This document shows positions 45,179 through 52,414 of a stretch of 64,000 bases of DNA, one piece after another (position 1 is the first letter of the stretch; each line of letters starts with the position of its first letter). The DNA comes from Terriglobus roseus (GTDB lineage: Bacteria; Acidobacteriota; Terriglobia; Terriglobales; Acidobacteriaceae): NCBI RefSeq assembly GCF_900102185.1, contig NZ_LT629690.1:4464001-4528000 (forward strand), read 5' to 3'. The notes beneath the pieces are model-generated. The model was not told the DNA's origin and ran no database searches. It saw only the letters and a list, made by a program, of their open reading frames with translations. Made by a program: the position numbers and the translations under genes.

Positions 45179-46351
45179 TTGCAGACACAGATTCGACACA
45201 TCGACGCAATGAAGAAGCAGTCGAAACTGGTTGCGTTCGGTTCGCTTCGAACACTGATTCTGCTGGCTTTGGTTCCCACTGGAATGACTGCGTTGCAGGT
45301 ACACGCACAAACTCAAATCGCGGAAGCCGTGATTAAGGGATTGCCGGATGCCCCGGCCCCACAGAACGCCTCGCGAGCCGATCAAAGCCGCCGTCCCGCT
45401 CCCGTACCTCTCGCACAAGGCAATGCGACCCTTGCCGGGACGGTCACGGACAGCGATATGGCTGGAATCCCGGGTGCCACGGTCGAACTACTGGGAGAAG
45501 GAGGCGAGTTCTACAAGAGTGGGACAACGGATGAAGGTGGAGTTTTCCAGTTTCACGGCATTCCGGGAGGAAACTATCGACTTTTCGTAGAGCGAAAGGG
45601 TTTTTCCCAGACCATCACTGAGCGCCTCACGGTGGCAGAGGGGGAGGCTGTAGAGGCTCCGCCAGTACGGCTGACCGTGGCATCTGACGCAACCGAGATC
45701 ACTGTGCGGCCGACAGAAGTCATTGCCGAAGAACAGATTCGTGCGCAGGAACAACAGCGCGTGTTCGGTCTTTTCCCTAACTTTTACGTGAGTTATGTCT
45801 GGGACGCAGCGCCCATGAACGCAAAGCAGAAGTACAAGCTGGCGCTGCATAAGATGTTTGATCCCATGACTTTTGTCGAAGTCAGCATTGCCGCCGGGAT
45901 TCAGCAGGCTGCGAATACCCACTCCGATTTTGGTCAAGGCGCGGAGGGATACGCCAAACGCTGGGGAGCCCAGTTTGCAAATGGGCGCACTGGCGAACTG
46001 TTAGGTCGCGCGGTTTTTGCCTCAGTCTTCCACCAGGATCCGCGCTATTTCTACCAAGGTTCCGGATCAACACGGTCTCGCGCATTTCATGCGATTGGCT
46101 CGGCGTTCGTAGCGCGAAGTGACAAAGGAACGACGATGCCGAACTATGCCTACCTGCTGGGCAATATCAGTTCTGGCGCTCTATCGAACCTGTACTATCC
46201 TTCGAACGATCGGGGAGCGGGGCTGATCTTCCAGAATGCTGCCATCGGAATTGGTGGACGTGCGATGCAGAACCTGATCCGGGAATTTGTCACCAAACAA
46301 CTTACATCGCACGTGCCGGGAAGCGGTAAACCTGCTGCGGGAACCCAGTAA
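45179..46351 (+). CDS. Exported carboxypeptidase-regulatory-like domain protein of acidobacterial type
   Basis: 390 residues: a signal peptide (TLILLALVPTGMTALQVHAQ), a linker, then a CarboxypepD-regulatory beta-sandwich at about 80-170 (ATLAGTVTDSDMAGIPGATVELLGE...GNYRLFVERKGF). The remaining 200 residues (FGLFPNFYVSYVWDAAPMNAK..., QDPRYFYQGSGS, LSNLYYPSNDRG) form a domain that I know only from uncharacterised Acidobacteriota proteins; its alternating small and aromatic residues suggest an outer-membrane or surface module. TTG at 45179 has a strong ribosome site (GGGAG); the ATG at 45209 is the alternative. Confidence 0.7.
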   Translation: MQTQIRHIDAMKKQSKLVAFGSLRTLILLALVPTGMTALQVHAQTQIAEAVIKGLPDAPAPQNASRADQSRRPAPVPLAQGNATLAGTVTDSDMAGIPGATVELLGEGGEFYKSGTTDEGGVFQFHGIPGGNYRLFVERKGFSQTITERLTVAEGEAVEAPPVRLTVASDATEITVRPTEVIAEEQIRAQEQQRVFGLFPNFYVSYVWDAAPMNAKQKYKLALHKMFDPMTFVEVSIAAGIQQAANTHSDFGQGAEGYAKRWGAQFANGRTGELLGRAVFASVFHQDPRYFYQGSGSTRSRAFHAIGSAFVARSDKGTTMPNYAYLLGNISSGALSNLYYPSNDRGAGLIFQNAAIGIGGRAMQNLIREFVTKQLTSHVPGSGKPAAGTQ

Positions 46352-46366
46352 TAACCGGTGTTGGCT

Positions 46367-48109
46367 TTATTTTGTTTTTTTGCGGCTCGTTGTCTTCTTC
46401 GCTGTCGAATGGGATGTCGTAGCTTTTCCCTTTGAAGCGGTCTTTGCCTTGCGTCCTCGTGAACCAGGAGCCAGGCGCACAGGTTCTGCCACGTAGATCT
46501 TGCGGCCCAAGGGCAGTGTTCCAGAGCCCAGGTGGTTCCACTGGCGGAGGTTTTCCGTGGTCACGTTGAAGCGATCGGCCACGGTCACCAACGTGTCTCC
46601 GTGACGCGTGGTGTACTGCAGCGGATGCAAGCTGGCGGAGGCGGCGGAGACCAAGGGAATCACCAGGTCGTCGCCTTCTTCCACGGCAGAGTTTGCCGGG
46701 AGATCGTTTGCGGCCAGAATGTCTGCCGCGCTTACCTTGTAAAGCTGCGCCACCTGATCCAGCGATTCGCCTGCAACCACCTCGTGGAAGCGCCACGACG
46801 AGCGCTTCTCCACCGGAATGGCGGCGATGCGTTCGTTGAAGTTGTCTTTCGTGCCCTTCGGAATGTGCAGGTCAAACGGAACGCCGTCGGGCGTGCTCAA
46901 CCGCAGGAGCGCAGGGTTCAGGCCGACCAGGTCTGTCATGCTCGCGCCGGTGATATCAGCGGCTAGGTGCAGATCCATCGCGTAGTCCACGGTGACCGTG
47001 TCGTACAGGACGGGCGCCGCCGGATGCAGATCCGTCAGTCCATACTTTTCGGGATTCTTCGCCATCAGGATCGCTGCCAGAATCTGCGGAACGTAGTTCT
47101 TCGTCTCGCGCGGCATTGCGTTACGGCGATAGAGTTCCCAGTAGTCTGCATAGCCGGTGCGCTGCACGGCGCGCTGCATGTTGCCTGGGCCCCAGTCGTA
47201 GCCGCCCATGGCCAGATACCAATCGCCAAACTGGTCATACAGACCCTTCATGTACTTGGCGTAGGCGCGCGTACTCTTTTCCGGATCAAAGCGCTCGTCA
47301 AAATAGCCGTTTCGCTCCAGACCATAAGCGCCCTTGAAGGGCATGAACTGCCACATACCGCCTGCACCGCTGGAGGCATTCATGGCCTGTGGCTGGAAGC
47401 CAGATTCTGCTACAGCCAGATAGATCATGTCCTGCGGAACGCCTTCTTCGCGCAGAACTCCCTGCATCATGTCCTTGTACTTGCCCAGGCGCTCCAGCGA
47501 GGCGCGCATGTGGGCTGTGAAGGATCGGGAATTGGCAAAGGCGTTAATGTAACCTGCGACTTCGGGATTGATGACCAGTGGCAGGTCCGACGTGGTGTTC
47601 AGGGTGCTCTTCAGGCTGGCGGTTTGTTCCGGTGTGGCGTCTGAGAAGGTCAGGTCGTTGACGGCTTCCAGCGGAGTCTCTTCCTGCTTGGGTGAGAAGC
47701 CGTTGCCCTGCTTCAGCGCGTCCATCTCCAGGGAATTGACCGCGTCTACCGTGCGCTCAAATTCGTCGCTCAGCGTAGGGTCAGACTTGATATCAAGACC
47801 GCTGGTCAACATGAGGTCGACAGCGTGATCGAAATCACTGCGCGCGCCGTCCAGATTGCCCGCGCGATAGTTCTGCACACCACTGCGATACGAGCGATCT
47901 ACCTGCTGGATAAGCTCAGCGATGCGCGGATTCGTCTGCTCGGCTGTTTGCGCATTATTGCCTCCCACGGTTTTGGGGAGCGCCGGAGCTGTGGAGTTGG
48001 CAGGAGGTTTTGCCGCTGTCTGCTGTTGCGGACATCCCAGCAGGAATACGGTGCATGCCGAAGCCGCTATGGCCGCGAGGGGTCGGATTCGGGACGGAAG
48101 CTGGATCAT
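46367..48109 (-). CDS. MltD-like lytic transglycosylase with LysM repeats, lipoprotein
   Basis: About 580 residues. From the ATG at 48109 (GGGAG just upstream) a lipoprotein signal ends in FLLGC with Cys26, so it is anchored to the outer membrane. The SLT domain contains catalytic Glu235 in AVAESGFQPQAMNASSGAGGMWQF and YDWGPGNMQRAV. Two LysM peptidoglycan-binding repeats follow at about 440-490 (HEVVAGESLDQVAQLYKVS) and 495-540 (RHGDTLVTVADRFNV), and the tail is Lys-rich. It cleaves glycan strands with formation of anhydromuramic ends. The first 200 residues are not recognised. Confidence 0.9.
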   Translation of the reverse strand: MIQLPSRIRPLAAIAASACTVFLLGCPQQQTAAKPPANSTAPALPKTVGGNNAQTAEQTNPRIAELIQQVDRSYRSGVQNYRAGNLDGARSDFDHAVDLMLTSGLDIKSDPTLSDEFERTVDAVNSLEMDALKQGNGFSPKQEETPLEAVNDLTFSDATPEQTASLKSTLNTTSDLPLVINPEVAGYINAFANSRSFTAHMRASLERLGKYKDMMQGVLREEGVPQDMIYLAVAESGFQPQAMNASSGAGGMWQFMPFKGAYGLERNGYFDERFDPEKSTRAYAKYMKGLYDQFGDWYLAMGGYDWGPGNMQRAVQRTGYADYWELYRRNAMPRETKNYVPQILAAILMAKNPEKYGLTDLHPAAPVLYDTVTVDYAMDLHLAADITGASMTDLVGLNPALLRLSTPDGVPFDLHIPKGTKDNFNERIAAIPVEKRSSWRFHEVVAGESLDQVAQLYKVSAADILAANDLPANSAVEEGDDLVIPLVSAASASLHPLQYTTRHGDTLVTVADRFNVTTENLRQWNHLGSGTLPLGRKIYVAEPVRLAPGSRGRKAKTASKGKATTSHSTAKKTTSRKKTK

Positions 48110-48310
48110 CGGCACTCCCGCAATTGTATCGGCGGCCACAGGATTGGCGCATCTCCGGCCTTTCATCGAATGTTGTGCCTCGAAGGTGTTAGCAGTTGCT
48201 TACGGATGGTGTATCGCGGTAGGCTTTTGTGCGATTCCGCATCGTGTGAATCCGACGCGATGCTGTTGGCTGTCCTGGTGTACAGCCAGGCAGATGATTT
48301 AAAGGGGTGG

Positions 48311-48430
48311 ATGGCTCCTATGGATGCTTTGCTTCTGCTTTTCTCAGGTGTTGCAGTTACGGTGGTTCTTCCTTGCCTCATCGCCAGCGCGTTGCGCGAT
48401 GCCGCCAAGCGAGGCGCTCACTCCGTCTAA
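48311..48430 (+). CDS. Possible 39-aa membrane microprotein
   Basis: AAGGGGTGG directly precedes the ATG. The product has one hydrophobic helix (ALLLLFSGVAVTVVLPCLIASAL) and a basic end (RDAAKRGAHSV). Its TAA overlaps, tail to tail, the stop of the membrane-protein gene on the other strand (48427-48430). Good ribosome site and helix support translation; absence of any family leaves it tentative. Confidence 0.35.
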   Translation: MAPMDALLLLFSGVAVTVVLPCLIASALRDAAKRGAHSV

Positions 48431-48837
48431 TCGACGTTTTTCTGCAACTGAATTTCGTGGTCGGTGCCCCATTGCCTCCAGAGCATTCTGAAGGTCGCAG
48501 CGGGATGCACCAGAAGCCAGAACCATTGCCACTGTCCGCGTAACGCGTAGACGGTAGCCGGAAGATAGCTGAAAAACAGCGCACACAACGCCCAGGCTAC
48601 TGGTGCCATTCCGACTCGGATGGGCGGCCCCAGAAACGGGATGATGTAGTAGGTCCTTTTCCATGCAAGCCAAAGCAGAATGGGCGGAAGCACCTGCCCT
48701 GGGATCACAAGCAGAGTTAGTAGCCACAACTGGGTAATGGACAGCTTCCCACTGCTCCGTCGGACAGACGGAGTCAACAGAGTCGCTGCCATCGTCGCGG
48801 CACAAACCGTTGCTGCGATGCACCACGCCAGTATCAT
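48427..48837 (-). CDS. Small polytopic membrane protein (136 aa), unknown
   Basis: Four predicted helices (LAWCIAATVCAATMAATLL, LWLLTLLVIPGQVLPPILLW, VAWALCALFFSYLPATVY and WFWLLVHPAATF) with short loops and a charged end. GGAG precedes the ATG at a proper distance. No family recognised; not obviously linked to the MltD gene downstream. Stop codon overlaps that of a tiny frame on the plus strand. Confidence 0.6.
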   Translation of the reverse strand: MILAWCIAATVCAATMAATLLTPSVRRSSGKLSITQLWLLTLLVIPGQVLPPILLWLAWKRTYYIIPFLGPPIRVGMAPVAWALCALFFSYLPATVYALRGQWQWFWLLVHPAATFRMLWRQWGTDHEIQLQKNVD

Positions 48838-48870
48838 CGGTCACTCCGTTCGGTGGTGACGCTCTCGTTC

Positions 48871-49083
48871 CTACTCTGTTTGCAGGATCAGCAACACGCC
48901 GCCTGCAGCGAGATGCACCGATCCGTTATTGCAGTTGCCAACCTGCAGATTCTTCGTCGTGTTGCCGTCGGTATATGACTGCACATGTTTCGCGTGAAGC
49001 ACAGACATATCCGGTGTTACGTCACGTGCTGTGTCGTCGTTCATCACACCCACGTACCAAGTTTTACCAGTTGTGTCGGAATC
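48871..49083 (-). pseudogene. C-terminal relic of a glycoside hydrolase (GH97-like)
   Basis: An open frame bounded upstream by TAA reads GKTWYVGVMNDDTARDVTPD, then SVLHAKHVQSYTDG and ends VHLAAGGVLLIL. This resembles the last 65-70 residues of GH97-type alpha-glucosidases/galactosidases, where a strand W-Y-x-G-x-M-N-D leads a C-terminal beta-sandwich ending in an A-GGG-A-x-x-L strand. There is no start codon with a ribosome site and nothing of the catalytic barrel in the flanks, so it appears to be what remains after deletion of the rest. Identification of the exact GH family is by recollection. Confidence 0.45.
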
Positions 49084-49144
49084 TTATGCCAACCAAACCC
49101 CATTGTGCGCCCTGCGCATCCCATGAATCACGAGAGGAAAGCAC

Positions 49145-50497
49145 ATGGCCAAGTCGGAAGAGGAGTGGATACAAGTTGCGGGCCGAAGTGTACGCATCTC
49201 CAATCCGCACAAGCCATACTTCACAAGCGGTGTGCAGCTTTCCAAGATTGATATTGTTCGCTATTACCTGAGCATCGCAGACGGTGCACTGAACGGCATC
49301 CGTAATCGTCCCATTGTGCTGAAACGGTTTGTGGATGGGGCAGAGAAGGAACCCTTCTACCAGAAGCGAGCGCCGTCAGATACGCCGGAATGGTTGCGCA
49401 CGGTTACGCTAAGTTTTCCTTCCGGTCGCACAGCAGAAGAAGTTGTGGTGGATGACGCCGCAGGGCTCGCATGGATCGTCAATCTTGGATGTATTGAGCT
49501 GCATCCACATGCCGTTACCGCAGACGACCTGGATCATCCTAACGAGCTTCGCATCGATCTCGATCCGCAACCCGGTGTTGCATGGAACGATGTGTGTTCT
49601 GTGGCCATGCAGGTGAAGTCGCTTCTGGATGAAGTTGGTTTGGTTGGATGGCCTAAGACCAGTGGCTCGCGCGGCATTCACATCAATGTGCGTATCCATC
49701 CGCAATGGAGCTTCACAGATGTTCGTCGTGCGGCGCTTGCACTGGCGCGAGAAGTGGAACGCCGACATCCCATGGCCAGCAGCAAATGGTGGAAGGAAGA
49801 GCGCCACGGCGTGTTTTTGGATTACAACCAGAACGCTAAGGACCGCACTACCTGCAGTGCGTACAGCGTGCGTCCACTGCCGGATGCGCGTGTAAGCACT
49901 CCGCTTGCGTGGGATGAGGTCATGCAGTGTGATCCGGCAGAGTTCACCGTGCTGACCGTGCCTGAGCGCTTCGCCAGGATCGGCGATCCGCAAGCGGCGA
50001 TGGATCAAAATGCAGGTTCGTTGGAAGCGCTGCTGGAGATGGCATCGCGCGATGAAGCGAACGGCATTGGCGATGCACCGTGGCCTCCGCATTTTAAGAA
50101 GCAGTGGAATGAAGGCAAACGGGTTCAGCCATCCAAAGCGAAAAAGCCAGACATGCAGGAAGGCGAAGATGTTGATCCTGCAGCGTCTGCGAAAAAGCCT
50201 CGTGCTACGGGACGAAGAAAGTCGACGATGCCGCTGCTGGTGATTGCGCAGTCGCCGGATAAGGCAGCAGCACAAGCCGGGTTGGAGCGCTGGAAACAAC
50301 GATATCCGGAAGCCGCGAAGCATCTGGCGGCGGACGACGTGCTTGTCGACCGCATGCGCGGTTCAGCTTACGTCTGGTATCGCATCCGGGTGAATCTGCG
50401 AAACGTGCCGGAGGAGATGCGTCCAACGCAGGAAGCACTCGATCCCGATGACGATCCAACCCGCGCATGGCGTGCAGAAGCGGGAGAAAAGGAATGA
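49145..50497 (+). CDS. LigD-type DNA polymerase/primase with extra C-terminal module
   Basis: Archaeo-eukaryotic-primase-superfamily polymerase as in bacterial NHEJ LigD, encoded separately from its ligase. 450 residues. Core: NPHKPYFTSGVQLSKIDIVRYY, RPIVLKRFVDGAEKEPFYQKRAP, metal-binding Asp138 and Asp140 (LRIDLDPQ), nucleotide-binding SGSRGIHINV at about 173-182, then YNQNAKDRTTCSAYSVRPLP. Beyond residue 300 comes a Lys-rich linker and about 100 extra residues (PLLVIAQSPDKAAAQAGLERWKQ..., VDRMRGSAYVWYRIRVNLR) that are not in the standard polymerase domain. AGAGGAAA precedes the ATG. No Ku gene is in the window. Confidence 0.88.
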   Translation: MAKSEEEWIQVAGRSVRISNPHKPYFTSGVQLSKIDIVRYYLSIADGALNGIRNRPIVLKRFVDGAEKEPFYQKRAPSDTPEWLRTVTLSFPSGRTAEEVVVDDAAGLAWIVNLGCIELHPHAVTADDLDHPNELRIDLDPQPGVAWNDVCSVAMQVKSLLDEVGLVGWPKTSGSRGIHINVRIHPQWSFTDVRRAALALAREVERRHPMASSKWWKEERHGVFLDYNQNAKDRTTCSAYSVRPLPDARVSTPLAWDEVMQCDPAEFTVLTVPERFARIGDPQAAMDQNAGSLEALLEMASRDEANGIGDAPWPPHFKKQWNEGKRVQPSKAKKPDMQEGEDVDPAASAKKPRATGRRKSTMPLLVIAQSPDKAAAQAGLERWKQRYPEAAKHLAADDVLVDRMRGSAYVWYRIRVNLRNVPEEMRPTQEALDPDDDPTRAWRAEAGEKE

Positions 50498-50661
50498 AGC
50501 CGATTGCCGTTCTGCCGTCGCTGTTGCTCGCATGCACGTCGCTCACAGGCTGCGTTGTTGTGGGCTATTCGACGCGCAGCGGTTTCTTCGTCTGGCACGG
50601 AGGCATCCTCATCACAGTGGTAGTACTGCTGGTGTTGTGGATTCTCTTTCGCAGTCGTTGA
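50494..50661 (+). CDS. 55-aa lipoprotein-like microprotein
   Basis: Starts inside the stop of the polymerase gene (ATGA) after AAAAGGA. Residues 1-20 form a lipoprotein signal ending LTGC (Cys20), followed by a short linker and a second hydrophobic helix at about 34-51 (GGILITVVVLLVLWILF) with a basic end. It is thus a lipidated or two-helix envelope microprotein. Its stop abuts that of the ligase gene on the other strand. No family known to me; coupling to a DNA-repair gene is odd and may simply reflect tight packing. Confidence 0.6.
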   Translation: MKPIAVLPSLLLACTSLTGCVVVGYSTRSGFFVWHGGILITVVVLLVLWILFRSR

Positions 50662-51744
50662 TTACGTGCGTTCAGGAAAGATCTGCATTAACTCAGCCGC
50701 TGGTACTGTTTCCAGTTGTGCGTAGGTGCAGTCCTTCGGCGCCTTGTCTGGCCGCCATCTGCGAAAGTGTGCCAGATGCCGAAAGCGGTCGCCCTGCATG
50801 TGTTCATACGCGACTTCAACCACCAACTCAGGCCGCACTGGCACCCACGAAAGATCTTTGCCGCCACTCCATCGCGATTGGCCTCCGGGCATCCGTCCAC
50901 CGGCTTGCGCCGCGGCATCAGCCCAGTTCTTCCATGGATGATGAGTCAAAGCGTCTTCGCGATATGGCTCAAGGAACTGAGTTAACTCTTTACGCTTTGC
51001 CGCGGTGAAGCTTGCACACACACCCACATGCTGCAACGCGTCCGCATCGTCATACAGGCCGAGCAGCAGCGAGCCAACCGCTACATTCTCGCCATCCTTA
51101 TGCCAGCGGAAACCTGCTACGACGCAATCGCAATCGCGCTCATGCTTCACCTTGAGCATGGTGCGCTTGTCTGGCGTGTACGCACCTTCCAGTGGTTTCG
51201 CAATGACTCCATCCAGCCCGGCACCTTCAAAGCGGGTGAACCAGTCTTCTGCTATTGAACGATCCTGTGTTGCAGGAGTCAGATGGATCGGAGGATTCGC
51301 GTTCGCAAGCACTTGCTCCAGCCTCGCGCGCCGCTCACGAAATGGAACATCGTGGAGTTGGTGATCTCCATCCTGGAGTATGTCAAAGAAAACGATGGAC
51401 GCAGGTGTCTGCTGGGCGAGCATCTTCACCCGCGACGCGGCAGGGTGAATGCGTAGTGATAACAGATCGAAGTCCAGACCATATTTTGTTGCGATGACGA
51501 CTTCGCCATCCAGAACGCATCGCTGCGGCAACTGCTGCAAGAGCGGTTCGCGAAGTTCCGGAAAATAGCGATCAAGTGGCTTGCCATCTCTGCTCTGAAT
51601 CAACAGTTCGTCGCCATCGCGAAAGACCAACGCCCGAAATCCATCCCACTTCGGTTCAAAGCTCCAATGCTGAGTATCCTCGGGAATGGAGTCCACGCGT
51701 TTGGCCAGCATGGGAAGAACGGGCGCTTGTGCAAGCAGGCTCAT
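50662..51744 (-). CDS. ATP-dependent DNA ligase (LigC/LigD ligase-domain type)
   Basis: 360-residue two-domain ligase: nucleotidyltransferase with the adenylation motif EPKWDGFRA (Lys32), RDGKPLDRYFPEL, LDGEVVIA, FFDILQDGD, GLDGVIAKPLEGAYTPDKR and LKVKHERDCDCVVAG, then an OB-fold (VAVGSLLLGLYDD). It matches stand-alone ATP-dependent ligases that assist end joining and base-excision repair. It sits tail to tail with the LigD-type polymerase operon, so the cell seems to hold the two LigD activities as separate proteins. Three bases separate its ATG from the stop of the upstream HD gene. Confidence 0.92.
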   Translation of the reverse strand: MSLLAQAPVLPMLAKRVDSIPEDTQHWSFEPKWDGFRALVFRDGDELLIQSRDGKPLDRYFPELREPLLQQLPQRCVLDGEVVIATKYGLDFDLLSLRIHPAASRVKMLAQQTPASIVFFDILQDGDHQLHDVPFRERRARLEQVLANANPPIHLTPATQDRSIAEDWFTRFEGAGLDGVIAKPLEGAYTPDKRTMLKVKHERDCDCVVAGFRWHKDGENVAVGSLLLGLYDDADALQHVGVCASFTAAKRKELTQFLEPYREDALTHHPWKNWADAAAQAGGRMPGGQSRWSGGKDLSWVPVRPELVVEVAYEHMQGDRFRHLAHFRRWRPDKAPKDCTYAQLETVPAAELMQIFPERT

Positions 51745-51747
51745 GCC

Positions 51748-52356
51748 TTAGTTGGATGCAGTTGCGCCCTCCAGCGCAAGCTCGGCCGCGTTTGCCTGCA
51801 TTGCGCGCAGGCAGTTTTCGATGTGCTCTTCCATCGGAATGCCAAGCAGCGCTGCGCCCTCGACAATGTCTTCGCGATTCACGCCACGTGCAAATGCCTT
51901 ATCCTTCATCTTCTTCTTCACACCGGCTACTTCCACATCGTGAATGCTCTTTGTGGGTTTCACCAGCGCGCAGGCAGTAAGAAATCCAGCCAGTTCGTCA
52001 CAGGCAAAGAGCGCACGGTCCAGATGGCTTTCGCGCGCCGCGCCGGTGTAGGAAGCATGTGCCAGGATGGCATGCCGAATCTCCTCAGGCCATCCCTGCT
52101 CCGTCAGCAAGCGATTGCCAACAAACGGATGCTCCTCCAGTGATGGATGCCGATCGTAGTCAAAGTCATGCAGCAGCGCCGCCATGCTGTATTTCGCAAT
52201 AAATTCCGCAGCAGCTTCGCCATTCAGGCCCAACCGTTCGGCCTCGCGTTCTCCATAGCTGCGGGTACAGGTTTCCACTGCAAGTGCGTGTTTGATCAGG
52301 CTAGGTGAGGTAGTCCATTCATTCAGCAATTCCCAGGCGCGTTCGCGTGTGTACAT
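51748..52356 (-). CDS. HD-domain hydrolase
   Basis: About 202 residues, metal-dependent phosphohydrolase fold. Histidine 23 (SLIKHALAVE), the HD pair His63-Asp64 in ALLHDFDYDRHP, further histidines in IRHAILAHASYTG and an aspartate in ALFACDELAGF give the H..HD..H..D ligand set. Similar proteins are annotated as putative HDIG-type hydrolases acting on nucleotides; substrate unknown. Start at 52356 (MYTRERAWELLNEWT) is the family N-terminus; a longer in-frame version would overlap the divergent gene. In tandem with the DNA ligase gene. Confidence 0.85.
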   Translation of the reverse strand: MYTRERAWELLNEWTTSPSLIKHALAVETCTRSYGEREAERLGLNGEAAAEFIAKYSMAALLHDFDYDRHPSLEEHPFVGNRLLTEQGWPEEIRHAILAHASYTGAARESHLDRALFACDELAGFLTACALVKPTKSIHDVEVAGVKKKMKDKAFARGVNREDIVEGAALLGIPMEEHIENCLRAMQANAAELALEGATASN

Positions 52357-52414
52357 GCGGCTGAGTCTAACGCACTCGCCATTGTCACAAGGGTTTGGTA
52401 ACGTCACCCACAGG

